From contig DRPG01000170.1 in the NCBI GenBank assembly GCA_011376105.1, positions 1 to 34,988 of the forward strand: 34,988 nt of DNA, in the 5' to 3' direction. The DNA is from Deltaproteobacteria bacterium (lineage in GTDB: Bacteria > Myxococcota_A > UBA796 > GCA-2862545). Shown in pieces: positions 8,449-19,493 of the stretch. Position 1 is the first letter of the stretch, and every line of letters starts with the position of its first letter. Both the position numbers and the translations under genes were made by a program. Below the pieces are notes generated by a model. That model made no database searches. It saw only the letters and a program-made list of their open reading frames with translations, and had not been told where the DNA came from.

Positions 8449-9765
8449 ATGGCACGCATCCACATCGGTTTGCTCGACCGAGCCCTGATCGTCGAGAGTC
8501 CCCACGTCAGCCTCGACGGCTTCCTGAAGCAGTCGGGGATCGAGGCGACCCGGCTCGATCGGGTCCCCGACGAGGAGACCCTGATCGAGCTGATCCAGAA
8601 GACCAAAGCTCAGATCCTGTTCAAGCGCAGCCGGGTCCCGGTGAGCGCCCGGGTGATCGCTGAGTGCCCGTCCCTGATGTCGATCCAGCTGTGCTGCATC
8701 GGCACTGACTCCGTCGATCTGGAGGCCGCTGCAGATCATGGGGTGTTGGTGTTCAACGATCCGGTCTCCAACGGGCGCTCGGTGGTGGAGCTGGCGATCG
8801 CTCACCTGATCGCGCTGTCGAGGCGACTGTACGAGACCGACGTGGACATGCACAGCCACCGCTGGAGCAAGAGCGCCTCAGGTCGGTTCGAGGTGCTGGG
8901 TAAGGTGCTGGGGATCGTGGGGCTGGGCAACATCGGGCGCCAGGTGGCCCGGGCGGCCGAGGCCCTGGGCATGGAGATCCGCTTCTTCGACAACCGGCTG
9001 GTGGCCCAGGAGGTGGGGATCGAGATGGGGTGGACGTCGTGCCAGGATCCGGAGCAGCTGTTCCGCAGCAGCGACATGGTCACGGTGCACACCTCCGCCC
9101 GGGACGCCTACGGGAGCGACAACGCACACTTTCTCGACGACGTGCTGCACGAGCTCGCAGCCGATCGACCCGAGCCGAGCCCCAGGATCTTCCTCAACCT
9201 GGCCCGGGGCAACCTCCACCGGAGCGAGGCGCTGCTGGCCGCGGTGGAGCAGGGCACGATCCGGCGGGCCGCGGTGGATGTCTACCCCACCGAGCCCCGC
9301 CCCGGCGCAGACGCCTGGCGCAACCCCTACGCAGGCGAGGCCCGGGTGATCTGCACCCCCCACATCGGCGCCTCGACCCAGGAGGCTCAGCCCCGGATCG
9401 CGCGCCGGGTGGCGACCACCACCGATCGATTCTCCCGGCTGGGATCGCTGCGGGACTGTGTCTTCGAGCCGCGGGCCACCATGGGGCTGGGGGAACTCTC
9501 CGCGGGCAAGGCGGTGCTCGCCGTGGTCCACTCCGTGAGCCGGGGCACGAAGAAGGCCGTGGACGATGCGATCTATCAGGCAGAGGCGTCCAACCTGGGC
9601 TCCATGCACCGCGATCTGCCCAACGGGATCGCCTACGATCTGTCGGTGCTCGATCGACCGCTGAAGCGGCCTGAGCTAGAGGCCCTGACAGAGCGGGCCG
9701 TGCAGCTCGCGGCGGACGCGCGTGCGATCCGCTCGATCCGTCAGATCGTGGTGTCCGGGGCCTGA
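8449..9765 (+). CDS. D-2-hydroxyacid / phosphoglycerate dehydrogenase family protein
   Basis: IQLCCIGTDSVDLEAAADHGVLVFNDPVSNGRSVVELAIAHLIALSR; GLGNIGRQVARAAEALGMEIRFFD; ACT-like C-terminus. Confidence 0.88.
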   Translation: MARIHIGLLDRALIVESPHVSLDGFLKQSGIEATRLDRVPDEETLIELIQKTKAQILFKRSRVPVSARVIAECPSLMSIQLCCIGTDSVDLEAAADHGVLVFNDPVSNGRSVVELAIAHLIALSRRLYETDVDMHSHRWSKSASGRFEVLGKVLGIVGLGNIGRQVARAAEALGMEIRFFDNRLVAQEVGIEMGWTSCQDPEQLFRSSDMVTVHTSARDAYGSDNAHFLDDVLHELAADRPEPSPRIFLNLARGNLHRSEALLAAVEQGTIRRAAVDVYPTEPRPGADAWRNPYAGEARVICTPHIGASTQEAQPRIARRVATTTDRFSRLGSLRDCVFEPRATMGLGELSAGKAVLAVVHSVSRGTKKAVDDAIYQAEASNLGSMHRDLPNGIAYDLSVLDRPLKRPELEALTERAVQLAADARAIRSIRQIVVSGA

Positions 9766-9870
9766 GGCTGCCCGGGCCACAGCCCAGGGCACCAGGCCGC
9801 GGTGCTCCGGATCGGGGGGGCGCTCTGCGAGCCGTGCGGTGGCCTCAGAGCCCTCCCCGGGCTGGTGTGG

Positions 9871-9894
9871 ATCAGGCCGTCTCGGCGGCCTGAT
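9871..9894. terminator. Perfect 9-bp stem-loop covering the stop codon of the NYN gene
   Basis: ATCAGGCCG-TCTCGG-CGGCCTGAT; no U-tract downstream. Confidence 0.4.
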
Positions 9895-11923
9895 CCCCGC
9901 CGCGGGCCTCGGCCTCGGCCTCGGCTTCGGCCTCGGCTTCGGCCTTGGCCTTCTTGGGCCTGCGCCGGGCCCGGGGCTTGGGCTTGGGCTCGTCGGTGGC
10001 CCCGACGGCCCCGCCGGGGCCGTCGGCCCCGTCGGCCCCGGCAGCCTTGGGCTTGCGGGTGCGGGTGCGCTTCTTCGGCTTGTCCTCGGTGGCCGCGGCC
10101 TCGTCGGCCTCGTCGGCCCCGTCGGGCTTGCGGGTGCGGGGGCGGGTGCGGGTGCGCTTCTTCGGTTTGTCTTCGGTGGCCGCGGCGCGCTCGGACAGGG
10201 AGATCTTGCCTCTCTGTGGATCGACGTGGATGATCTCGACGCTGAGGAGCTTGCCCTCGGGGTAGTGCTCCCGCCAGTCGTCAGCGTCGTGGAGCAGCTC
10301 GGACGCGTGGATCATGCCCTCGGCTGTACCTCCGAGGGACACAAAGAGCCCGACGTCCTCGTGGCGTGTCACCGGGCCCTCGAGCCGCTGGCCAGCGGTG
10401 AACCGCTCCCCCTGGGCGTCCTCGCCTTCTGCGGGCTCTGCCCCGCCTTCTGCGGGCTCTGCCCCGCCTTCTGCGGGCTCTGCCCCGCCTTCTGCGGGCT
10501 CTGCCTCGCCTTCTGCGGGCTCTGCCTCGCCTTCTGCGGGCTTCGCCTCGCCCCGGGGTGGCTCGTCGGCGGGCTCTGGATCACCGCCGGTGGGCACGAG
10601 CAGCAGATCGAGATCGTCGAGATCGTCGTCGACCTCGATGTAGGCCAGGCTCTCTTCGATCTCCCGGCTCCGATCGCTGTCTCCGTAGATGAACTCAGCG
10701 AGGAGATCGGTCTTCGACAGGTTGACGTCGGATTCCTTGAGGTGACGCAGGTACAGCCGACCCAGCGACTGGTTCAGCTGCTGGGCGTCCTTGTTGAGGG
10801 TGAATGCGGCGGTGCTGGAGCGGATCGCCGTGCCGTCCCGGTGGATGAGATCGCCGGCGTTCATCAGGGACTCGAGCAGGTTCTTGAGGATCCGCGTGGG
10901 CATGTCAGGGTGGGTGCGGCGGAGCTTCTTCTGGATGTCCTCCGTGACGTACTTCATCGTGGTCTTGCGGCGGCGCTTCTTGCGCTCGGCGACGACCTCC
11001 TCGAGGGCCTCGAGGACCGACAGCCGGGTGGGTGCGGCCAGCGGGTATAGCCCCGCGCGCTCTAGGGCGTTGACGTAGGGGCGGGCCTCGTCGGGGAGGT
11101 ACTCGTCGACCCACTCGAGGCTACTTTCCTGTGGATCGTCCTCGTCGTCCTCGTCGGGGCTGTGCTCGGGGCTGTCGGGGGTCTCGACGCGGTATCCGCC
11201 TGACTTTCGGTCGCGGACCACCCGGATCAAGCCCTCGTCGCGGGCAGCCTCCAGGAACCGGGCGAAGGAGGAGAAGCCGAGATCGGACTCGGCGAAGTCG
11301 GGGCTCTTGCGCAGGATGGCGGACTTGACCACGCTCGCCAGCGGTGACTCGGGGCTCTCCCGCAGCAGGCCATCCAGCGCCTCCTCCAGCAGATCGAAGG
11401 CCGTAGATCGGGGGGCATCGACCTTGTTGTTCGGCGTCTTGCGGGGCCGCCTGCGCTGCTTGGGCTGCACCACGCTGTCGTAGAAGTTGAACTCATCGCA
11501 GGCCTGGATCAGCAGCCTGCTGGTGCTCTTGCGGGTGCCGATCCCGATGACCCGCTTGTTGAGCTCCCGCATCTTGAGGACCATCGGGGTGAAGTCGGAG
11601 TCTCCGCTGACGACGACGTAGGTGTCGATGTAGTCCTTGGTGAAGGCTAGCTCTAGCGCGTCGACCACCATCGCGATGTCGGCGCGGTTCTTGTCCTGCA
11701 TGCCGTGGCTCGTCAGCTCCATCATCGTGACGTTGGCGGTCAACAGGCTCTGCTTGAAGCGGCTGAAGCGGCCCCAGTCGGCGTAGGAGCGCGCGACCAG
11801 GATACGCCCCTTGTTGGTGATATGGCGCATGAGGGTCTCGACGTCGAAGCGTCCGAGGCCCTCCTTCTCTGTACCCGCTGCGATGTTCTCGAAATCGATC
11901 AGGACTGCAAGGTTGGTTTCCAC
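9872..11923 (-). CDS. NYN (LabA/DUF88-like) RNase-fold domain + OST-HTH/LOTUS-like domain(s) + S1-like RNA-binding domain + basic low-complexity tail
   Basis: VETNLAVLIDFENIAAG...NRADIAMVVDALELAF...VVVSGDSDFTPMVLKMRELNKRVIGIG; LOTUS-like FDLLEEALDGLLRESPESPLASVVKSAILRKSPDFAESDLGFSSFARFLEAARDEGLIRV; S1-like GQRLEGPVTRHEDVGLFVSLGGTAEGMIHASELL. Start may be GTG 11923 or ATG 11977. Confidence 0.85.
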   Translation of the reverse strand: METNLAVLIDFENIAAGTEKEGLGRFDVETLMRHITNKGRILVARSYADWGRFSRFKQSLLTANVTMMELTSHGMQDKNRADIAMVVDALELAFTKDYIDTYVVVSGDSDFTPMVLKMRELNKRVIGIGTRKSTSRLLIQACDEFNFYDSVVQPKQRRRPRKTPNNKVDAPRSTAFDLLEEALDGLLRESPESPLASVVKSAILRKSPDFAESDLGFSSFARFLEAARDEGLIRVVRDRKSGGYRVETPDSPEHSPDEDDEDDPQESSLEWVDEYLPDEARPYVNALERAGLYPLAAPTRLSVLEALEEVVAERKKRRRKTTMKYVTEDIQKKLRRTHPDMPTRILKNLLESLMNAGDLIHRDGTAIRSSTAAFTLNKDAQQLNQSLGRLYLRHLKESDVNLSKTDLLAEFIYGDSDRSREIEESLAYIEVDDDLDDLDLLLVPTGGDPEPADEPPRGEAKPAEGEAEPAEGEAEPAEGGAEPAEGGAEPAEGGAEPAEGEDAQGERFTAGQRLEGPVTRHEDVGLFVSLGGTAEGMIHASELLHDADDWREHYPEGKLLSVEIIHVDPQRGKISLSERAAATEDKPKKRTRTRPRTRKPDGADEADEAAATEDKPKKRTRTRKPKAAGADGADGPGGAVGATDEPKPKPRARRRPKKAKAEAEAEAEAEAEARGGDQAAETA
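10055..10186. repeat. 45-bp near-identical direct repeat (10055-10099 and 10142-10186) encoding AAATEDKPKKRTRTR
   Basis: Two mismatches by eye. Confidence 0.85.
10421..10546. repeat. 21-bp minisatellite, six tandem copies encoding PAEG[EG]AE
   Basis: Unit CYCGCCTTCTGCGGGCTCTGC repeated end to end. Confidence 0.95.
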
Positions 11924-12196
11924 GTGGAGTGTTTCTCCGCGAGCAGCTCGCTCGCGCCGGGGTTCGTCCCCCTTCACCGTTCCTGTAGGGCCTGGCGGCG
12001 GTTATCCGTCATGTCCGCCGAGGTTCCCTCGCCGTGGGCGACCGGGACTCAAGGGGGCGGGCGCCTCTGGACCTTCCAGAGCGCGCGTCCGTGCCGTAAC
12101 AACATGATCGTAGATGGGGTACGCGTTTTGTTGCACAGCGGTGGTTACGGACCCGGGATCGTCCCTACGAGATAGTCTGGTGCCCCTGGAGGCGAG

Positions 12197-13018
12197 ATGG
12201 CGTCGTTCGATCGGTTCTCGGGCAGCTCGACCTACATCGCCGACGAGGGTCTCAAGGAGGTCGTCAACGCAGCGATCGCGCTGCAGCGGCCGCTGCTGAT
12301 CAAGGGAGAGCCCGGCACGGGCAAGACCCTGCTCGCCCACGCGGTGGCCGAGGCCCTGGATCGGCCCCTGATCCCGTGGCACGTCAAGTCCACCACCCGG
12401 GCCGTCGACGGGCTGTACCACTACGACGTGGTCCAGCGGCTCAACGACAGCCGCTTCGGCGATCGCGACGTGTCGGACATCCGCAGCTATATCCGCATGG
12501 GCCCCCTCGGCGCCGCGTTCGCGTCCGAGACCCCCGTCGTGGTGCTGATCGACGAGATCGACAAGGCCGACGTCGAGTTCCCCAACGATCTGCTCCGGGA
12601 GCTCGACGAGATGGCGTTCCACGTCCCTGAGCTCGACGAGACGGTCCGGGCGCGGCACCGACCGGTGACCCTGATCACCAGCAACGCCGAGAAGGAGCTC
12701 CCCGACGCGTTCCTGCGGCGCTGTGTGTTCCACTACATCCAGTTCCCCGATCGGGAGCAGATGATCGAGATCGTCCGGGTCCACCACCCGGATCTGGAGT
12801 CGGCCGTGCTCGACGCCGCGTTGGATCGGTTCTTTGCGTTTCGCAAGGTCCAGGGCCTGCGCAAGCGCCCCTCGACCTCAGAGCTCATCGACTGGCTGTC
12901 GGTGTTGGTGCACGCGGGCATGGATCCCGAGCGGATCCGGGCCGAGGATCCCTTCCTCGGTGTGCTCTTGAAGCAGGAGGCCGATCTGGGCCGGCGCGCT
13001 CCGGGATCATCGAGGTGA
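12197..13018 (+). CDS. MoxR-family AAA+ ATPase
   Basis: LLIKGEPGTGKTLLAHAVAEAL (Walker A), VVVLIDEIDKAD (Walker B), LITSNAEKELPDAFLRRCVFHYIQFP. Confidence 0.93.
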   Translation: MASFDRFSGSSTYIADEGLKEVVNAAIALQRPLLIKGEPGTGKTLLAHAVAEALDRPLIPWHVKSTTRAVDGLYHYDVVQRLNDSRFGDRDVSDIRSYIRMGPLGAAFASETPVVVLIDEIDKADVEFPNDLLRELDEMAFHVPELDETVRARHRPVTLITSNAEKELPDAFLRRCVFHYIQFPDREQMIEIVRVHHPDLESAVLDAALDRFFAFRKVQGLRKRPSTSELIDWLSVLVHAGMDPERIRAEDPFLGVLLKQEADLGRRAPGSSR

Positions 13019-13551
13019 GCCTGGGGTCACAGGGATCGTGTCTAGGGCGGCCGTCGCTGCCGTCGCGCTCGCTCCTCGCCTCGTTCTCCTCCGGGGAGGT
13101 GACGGTCTGGAGACAGGTCGGCGGCGCCTCACGTCGGGGCCCGACCCGGGGGTGTCGGCTCTACCTGTCGCTGCCGTCGCTGCTGCACGACGAGCTCGTG
13201 GGCGACGGGCGGATCCAGGGGGTGAGGCTCCAGCGCGGGGGCTTCGAGGCGCTGCTGAACCAGGCGGTGCTCGACGAGCACGCGCCCTCGCTCTACCCCT
13301 GCGAGCAGTCGTGGCGGCTGGCCACTCGGTTCGCGCCGGTGTCGATCCGCTGGATCCAGGACATGGATCGGCGCGGTCGGCCCCTGTCCCGCCAGGTCCC
13401 GCTGCTGTCGCTGCGCCCCGCCGCTCTGCGGCAGCTCTCTGAGCAGTGGATCGCCTCGATCGAGGGCTGGCGGGGAGGGCCGGCTCCTGCGCTGCGGCCC
13501 TACCCGGCCCCCCCCACGCTGCTCGCGCGCCTCGTCGGCCGGAACCCCTGA
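13015..13551 (+). CDS. Small protein between MoxR and VWA genes; C-terminus weakly resembles DUF4291
   Basis: GTGA overlap with upstream stop, TGATG overlap with downstream start; VSIRWIQDMDRRGRPLSRQVPLLSLRPAALRQLSEQWIASIEGW. Confidence 0.6.
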   Translation: MSLGSQGSCLGRPSLPSRSLLASFSSGEVTVWRQVGGASRRGPTRGCRLYLSLPSLLHDELVGDGRIQGVRLQRGGFEALLNQAVLDEHAPSLYPCEQSWRLATRFAPVSIRWIQDMDRRGRPLSRQVPLLSLRPAALRQLSEQWIASIEGWRGGPAPALRPYPAPPTLLARLVGRNP

Positions 13552-14696
13552 TGTTCACCTCGTTCCTGTTCCACCTCCGCGCCGAGGGGATCCCCGTTGG
13601 GACAGGGGAGTGGCTGTCGTTCCTCGAGGCGCTGAGGCGTGGCCTCGCGACCTCCCTTACAGAGCTGTACCCGCTGGGTCGGGCCCTGCTGTGTCGCACC
13701 GAGGCGGACTTCGATCGGTACGATCTGGCGTTCGCTGCTGCCTTCGAGGGAGCCGCCCTGTCTGATGAGCTCCGGAGTCAGCTCGCCCAGTGGCTGGAGC
13801 GCAGGGTCGACCCTCAGGGCGAGCGGAGCGAGCCGGAGCTGGCCGACGAGGAGCTGTGGCGTGCTTTCCTCGAGCGGCTCGCGGAGCAGCGGGAGGAGCA
13901 CAACGGAGGGGATCGGTGGATCGGCACCGGGGGCACCAGCCCCTTTGGCCACGGGGGGCGGGGGGCCCGGGGGATCCGGGTGGGCGGCAGCGCGGGTGGA
14001 CGCGCTGCGGTGTCGGTGGCGCTGGAGCGCCGCTGGGAGAGCTACCGCAACGATCGCACCCTGAACGTGCGGGATCTCGAGGTCGCGCTGCGCACGCTGC
14101 GGAAGCTGGTGCGGGAGGGACGCCACGAGCTCGATCTCGACGGCACGATCCGGAAGACCTGCGACAACGCTGGCGAGATCGAGATCGTCGAGCAGCGCGC
14201 GCGCCGGAACCAGGTCCACCTCGTGCTGCTGATGGACGCCGGGGGCTCGATGGCGCCCCACCACGAGAGCGTCAGCCGCCTGTTCTCGGCCGCCGAGCGC
14301 ACCAAGATCTTCAAGAGCTTCACCGCGTACAGCTTCCACAACTGCGTCTATGGCTGGCTATATCGGGATATCGAGCAGCTCGATCGGGTCCGCGCCGAGG
14401 AGGTCTTGTCCGGGCTGACGCCTCATCACCGGCTGATCTTCGTCGGGGACGCCTCGATGGCGCCCTATGAGCTGTTCAACGCGTTCTCCTGGCCGGGCCA
14501 GGGGACAGGGATGACCGGGCTAGACTGGCTGCAGCGCTTCCGGGCGCGGTGTCCCGCCTCGGTATGGATCAACCCCGATCCCCTCAGGTACTGGGATCAT
14601 CCCACCGTCCGAGCGATCGAGGCGACGTTTCCGATGTTCGAGCTGACGGTCTCGGGGCTCCACCAGGCGGTGCAGAAGCTCAGGGCGCCGGTGTAG
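13551..14696 (+). CDS. VWA (CoxE-like) domain protein
   Basis: HLVLLMDAGGSMAPHHESVSRLF MIDAS-like motif; coupled to MoxR. Confidence 0.88.
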   Translation: MFTSFLFHLRAEGIPVGTGEWLSFLEALRRGLATSLTELYPLGRALLCRTEADFDRYDLAFAAAFEGAALSDELRSQLAQWLERRVDPQGERSEPELADEELWRAFLERLAEQREEHNGGDRWIGTGGTSPFGHGGRGARGIRVGGSAGGRAAVSVALERRWESYRNDRTLNVRDLEVALRTLRKLVREGRHELDLDGTIRKTCDNAGEIEIVEQRARRNQVHLVLLMDAGGSMAPHHESVSRLFSAAERTKIFKSFTAYSFHNCVYGWLYRDIEQLDRVRAEEVLSGLTPHHRLIFVGDASMAPYELFNAFSWPGQGTGMTGLDWLQRFRARCPASVWINPDPLRYWDHPTVRAIEATFPMFELTVSGLHQAVQKLRAPV

Positions 14697-14776
14697 GCCA
14701 CGCCACAGCGCCGCTGGTCCCGGTCGGGTTGTCGCTGCGCCGGGCACCCGAACGCATTAGGTTGCCCTGCCTCCGA

Positions 14777-14848
14777 TGGGGCGTCGCCAAGTGGTAAGGC
14801 ACCGGGTTTTGGTTCCGGCATTCGCAGGTTCGAATCCTGCCGCCCCAA
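14777..14848 (+). tRNA. tRNA-Gln(TTG)
   Basis: Acceptor TGGGGCG/CGCCCCA, T-loop GGTTCGAATCC, anticodon stem CCGGG/TCCGG with loop TTTTGGT (anticodon 14809-14811); CCA not encoded. Confidence 0.95.
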
Positions 14849-14878
14849 CTTCCAACGGCGACCGGCTCCGGGAGCAAC

Positions 14879-15844
14879 ATGTACGGCGAGATGGTCCTGT
14901 TCTCTGGCAACGCCAACCCCGACGTCGCCAAGAAGATCTGTCAGCGCCTCGGGCAGCCGCTGGCTGAGGCCATGGTCGGCCGCTTCTCCGACGGGGAGGT
15001 TCGGGTCGAGATCCAGGCCAACGTCCGTGGGCGTGACGTGTTCCTCGTCCAGTCCACCTGTGCTCCGGCTAACGACAGCCTGATGGAGCTGCTCATCATG
15101 GCCGAGGCCTGCCGCCGCAGCTCCGCGGGGCGGGTCACCGCGGTGTTGCCCTACTTCGGTTACGCCCGACAGGATCGAAAGGTCGAGCCCCGGGCGCCGA
15201 TCACCGCCAAGCTCGTCGCCTCCCTGATCCAGACTGCGGGCATCGATCGGGTGCTGACGATGGATCTGCACGCGGGCCAGATCCAGGGCTTCTTCGACGT
15301 TCCGGTCGACAACCTCTATGCACAGCCCATCTTGTTCCAGTACCTCAAGGAGCAGCTGCTCACCGAGAACCCCAGGGAGACCGTGATCGTCTCCCCCGAC
15401 GCGGGTGGGGTCGAGCGCGCGCGCTCCTACGCCAGCCGGCTGGGGGCCGGGTTGGCGATCATCGACAAGCGACGCAGCGGGCCCAATGAGGCTGCCGTCA
15501 TGCACATCGTCGGCGACGTCAAGGACAAGGTCGCGATCGTGGTCGACGACATGGTCGACACCGCCGGCACCCTGAGCAAGGGCGGGGTCGCGGTGAAGAA
15601 CGCAGGCGCCCGGATGGTCTATGCCCTGACCACCCACCCCGTGCTGTCGGGCCCCGCGGTGTCCCGGATCCAAGAGTCGGTCTACGAGCGGCTGGTGGTC
15701 ACGGACACCGTCCCCCTCTCAGAGGCCGGGCGGGCCTGTGAGAAGATCGAGGTGCTCACGGTCGCCTCCCTGTTCGCCGAGGCGATCCGGGCCATCCACT
15801 TCAACGACTCGATCTCCAGGCTATTCCTGCCGATAGGCTGGTAG
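14879..15844 (+). CDS. prs: Ribose-phosphate pyrophosphokinase
   Basis: VLFSGNANPDVAKKICQRLG; VVDDMVDTAGTL PRPP motif; AYFGYARQDRK-like VLPYFGYARQDRK. Confidence 0.96.
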   Translation: MYGEMVLFSGNANPDVAKKICQRLGQPLAEAMVGRFSDGEVRVEIQANVRGRDVFLVQSTCAPANDSLMELLIMAEACRRSSAGRVTAVLPYFGYARQDRKVEPRAPITAKLVASLIQTAGIDRVLTMDLHAGQIQGFFDVPVDNLYAQPILFQYLKEQLLTENPRETVIVSPDAGGVERARSYASRLGAGLAIIDKRRSGPNEAAVMHIVGDVKDKVAIVVDDMVDTAGTLSKGGVAVKNAGARMVYALTTHPVLSGPAVSRIQESVYERLVVTDTVPLSEAGRACEKIEVLTVASLFAEAIRAIHFNDSISRLFLPIGW

Positions 15845-15928
15845 CGCCGCGGCCCTTTAGGGCCCCGTGTGGATCCCTGCGCTCCGCTGGGGCGGTCTCG
15901 CTGGGGCTTGCTCCTCTCCACCCGACGC

Positions 15929-15934
15929 TATAAG
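15929..15934 (+). promoter_or_regulatory. Candidate -10 (TATAAG) upstream of the rplY leader
   Basis: TATAAG in a locally AT-rich spot, with TTGCTC at 15908-15913 as a weak -35 (15-nt spacer). Confidence 0.35.
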
Positions 15935-15979
15935 CGTGGCGCCGTTGCCCCGCTCCTTCCGGCTCGGGGCAGCCTCTTC

Positions 15980-16114
15980 ACAGCACAGGTGCTGTCCCGG
16001 TCGCCTACCAGGTGTGCCCGTCGAGTCCGGGGGACAGTCAGGGCACACGTGTGTTCCGACTGTCCAACGCTCGAGGGGGCCTGGCCTGTCACCGGGACCA
16101 ACCCGAGGCGTTGG
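15980..16114 (+). promoter_or_regulatory. Structured 5' leader upstream of rplY with competing stem-loops
   Basis: ACAGCAC/GTGCTGT (15980-15995); GTGTGCCC/GGGCACAC (16012-16019/16041-16048); GGACAGTC/GACTGTCC (16032-16039/16058-16065); CCAACGCTCG/CGAGGCGTTGG (16064-16073/16104-16114, one bulge) enclosing GAGG. Confidence 0.6.
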
Positions 16115-16118
16115 AACC

Positions 16119-16694
16119 ATGGACACCACGATTCGAGCAACCCCCCGCGAACAGAGCGGCAAGGGCTGGGCCCGCAAGACGCGGGCCGAGGGCCTGCTGC
16201 CTGCCGTCGTATACGGGCCCGGCTTCGGGCCCAGGCCGATCTGCCTGAGCCCGGTGGAGCTGCTGGGTCTCTTCAAGGAGACGGGCAACCGCAACACGAT
16301 CGTCGATCTCCAGATCGCCGAGGACGCTGCCGTGCCGTGCCTGGTGCGAGAGGTGCAGCGCCACCCCGTGAGCCGCAAGCTCCTCCACGTCGACTTCTAC
16401 GCCGTGGATCGAGAGGGCGAGGTCGAGGTCATGATCCCGCTGCGCCCCGTCGGTCGCCCCAAGGGGGCCATCCTCGGCGGGCGGCTCCGCCTGATCCGCC
16501 GCGAGATACGGGCGTCGTGCCGCTATGATCGGATCCCTGAGTCCTTCGAGGTCGACGTGTCTCCGATGGACATCGGCGACATGATCAAGGCGTCGGAGAT
16601 CCCGCTGCCCGAGGGCGTGTCCCTGGCCTCCGACCACGACTACAACATCATCAGCGTCTACGGGAAGCGTCGCTCCGCGGACAAGAAGAAGTAG
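16119..16694 (+). CDS. rplY: 50S ribosomal protein L25 (bL25/Ctc family)
   Basis: IRATPREQSGKGWARKTRAEGLLPAVVYGPG; HPVSRKLLHVDFYAVDREGEVEVMIPLRPVGRPKG; 15867..16694 ORF is over-extended upstream. Confidence 0.93.
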   Translation: MDTTIRATPREQSGKGWARKTRAEGLLPAVVYGPGFGPRPICLSPVELLGLFKETGNRNTIVDLQIAEDAAVPCLVREVQRHPVSRKLLHVDFYAVDREGEVEVMIPLRPVGRPKGAILGGRLRLIRREIRASCRYDRIPESFEVDVSPMDIGDMIKASEIPLPEGVSLASDHDYNIISVYGKRRSADKKK

Positions 16695-16697
16695 ACG

Positions 16698-17306
16698 ATG
16701 CACCTCGTCCTCGGCCTGGGCAACCCCGGCCGGCGGTATGTGCACACGCGGCACAACGCCGGCTTTCTCGTGGTGGACCGCCTCGCGGAGCGCCGGGGGG
16801 TGGCGTGCGAGCGACGCCAGCTGGGGGCTTTGGTCGAGACCGTCCGGATCGGCACCGAGACCGTGGTGTTGGCCAAGCCTCAGACCTTCATGAACCTCTC
16901 GGGCCAGGCCGCGGCCTCCCTGAGTGGCTTCTACAAGCCCGGGGGCGAACAACTCGTCGTCGTCCACGACGACGTGGACCTGCCCTTTGGGCAGATCCGC
17001 GTCAAGAAGGGGGGCGGCCACGGGGGCCACAACGGCCTGCGTGATCTCGGGGCGAGGCTCAGGGAGCCGTTCCTGCGCGTCCGCCTCGGCGTGGGGCGTC
17101 CCCCCGCGGGCTGGGACACCGCCGACCACGTGCTGGGCCGCTGGAGCGCAGACGAAGAGGCGGCCCTGCCCGGGCTGGTCGAGGAGGCCGCGGACGCGGT
17201 GGAGCTGGTGGTGACGCAGGGCGTCGTCGCCGCGATGAACCAAGTGAACGTCCGGCGGAGCCGCAGCGCGGCGACCCCCGAGGCGTCCAGCAAGATCCAG
17301 AACTGA
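16698..17306 (+). CDS. pth: Peptidyl-tRNA hydrolase
   Basis: [78 protein letters not shown]. Confidence 0.97.
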   Translation: MHLVLGLGNPGRRYVHTRHNAGFLVVDRLAERRGVACERRQLGALVETVRIGTETVVLAKPQTFMNLSGQAAASLSGFYKPGGEQLVVVHDDVDLPFGQIRVKKGGGHGGHNGLRDLGARLREPFLRVRLGVGRPPAGWDTADHVLGRWSADEEAALPGLVEEAADAVELVVTQGVVAAMNQVNVRRSRSAATPEASSKIQN

Positions 17307-17340
17307 ACAAGGGCGGGGCGCTGCCCCGAGAGGAGACCAA

Positions 17341-19476
<2,136 letters not shown>

Positions 19477-19493
19477 CGTCTACGGAGGGGGCC

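Noticed and set aside
10421-10546. Possible CRISPR-like array
   Set aside because: Copies are contiguous with no spacers; a coding minisatellite
9722-11050. 442-aa plus-strand ORF with LGLGFGLGFGLGLLG repeats
   Set aside because: Antisense shadow of the (AE)n and PAEGGAE repeats of the NYN gene
14777-14848. tRNA-Gln as an integration site for a mobile element
   Set aside because: No integrase, no direct repeat of the tRNA 3' end seen downstream; flanked by housekeeping genes
15867-16118. Open frame upstream of rplY in frame with L25
   Set aside because: No homology-like composition, L25 begins canonically at 16119, and the region is better explained as a structured leader
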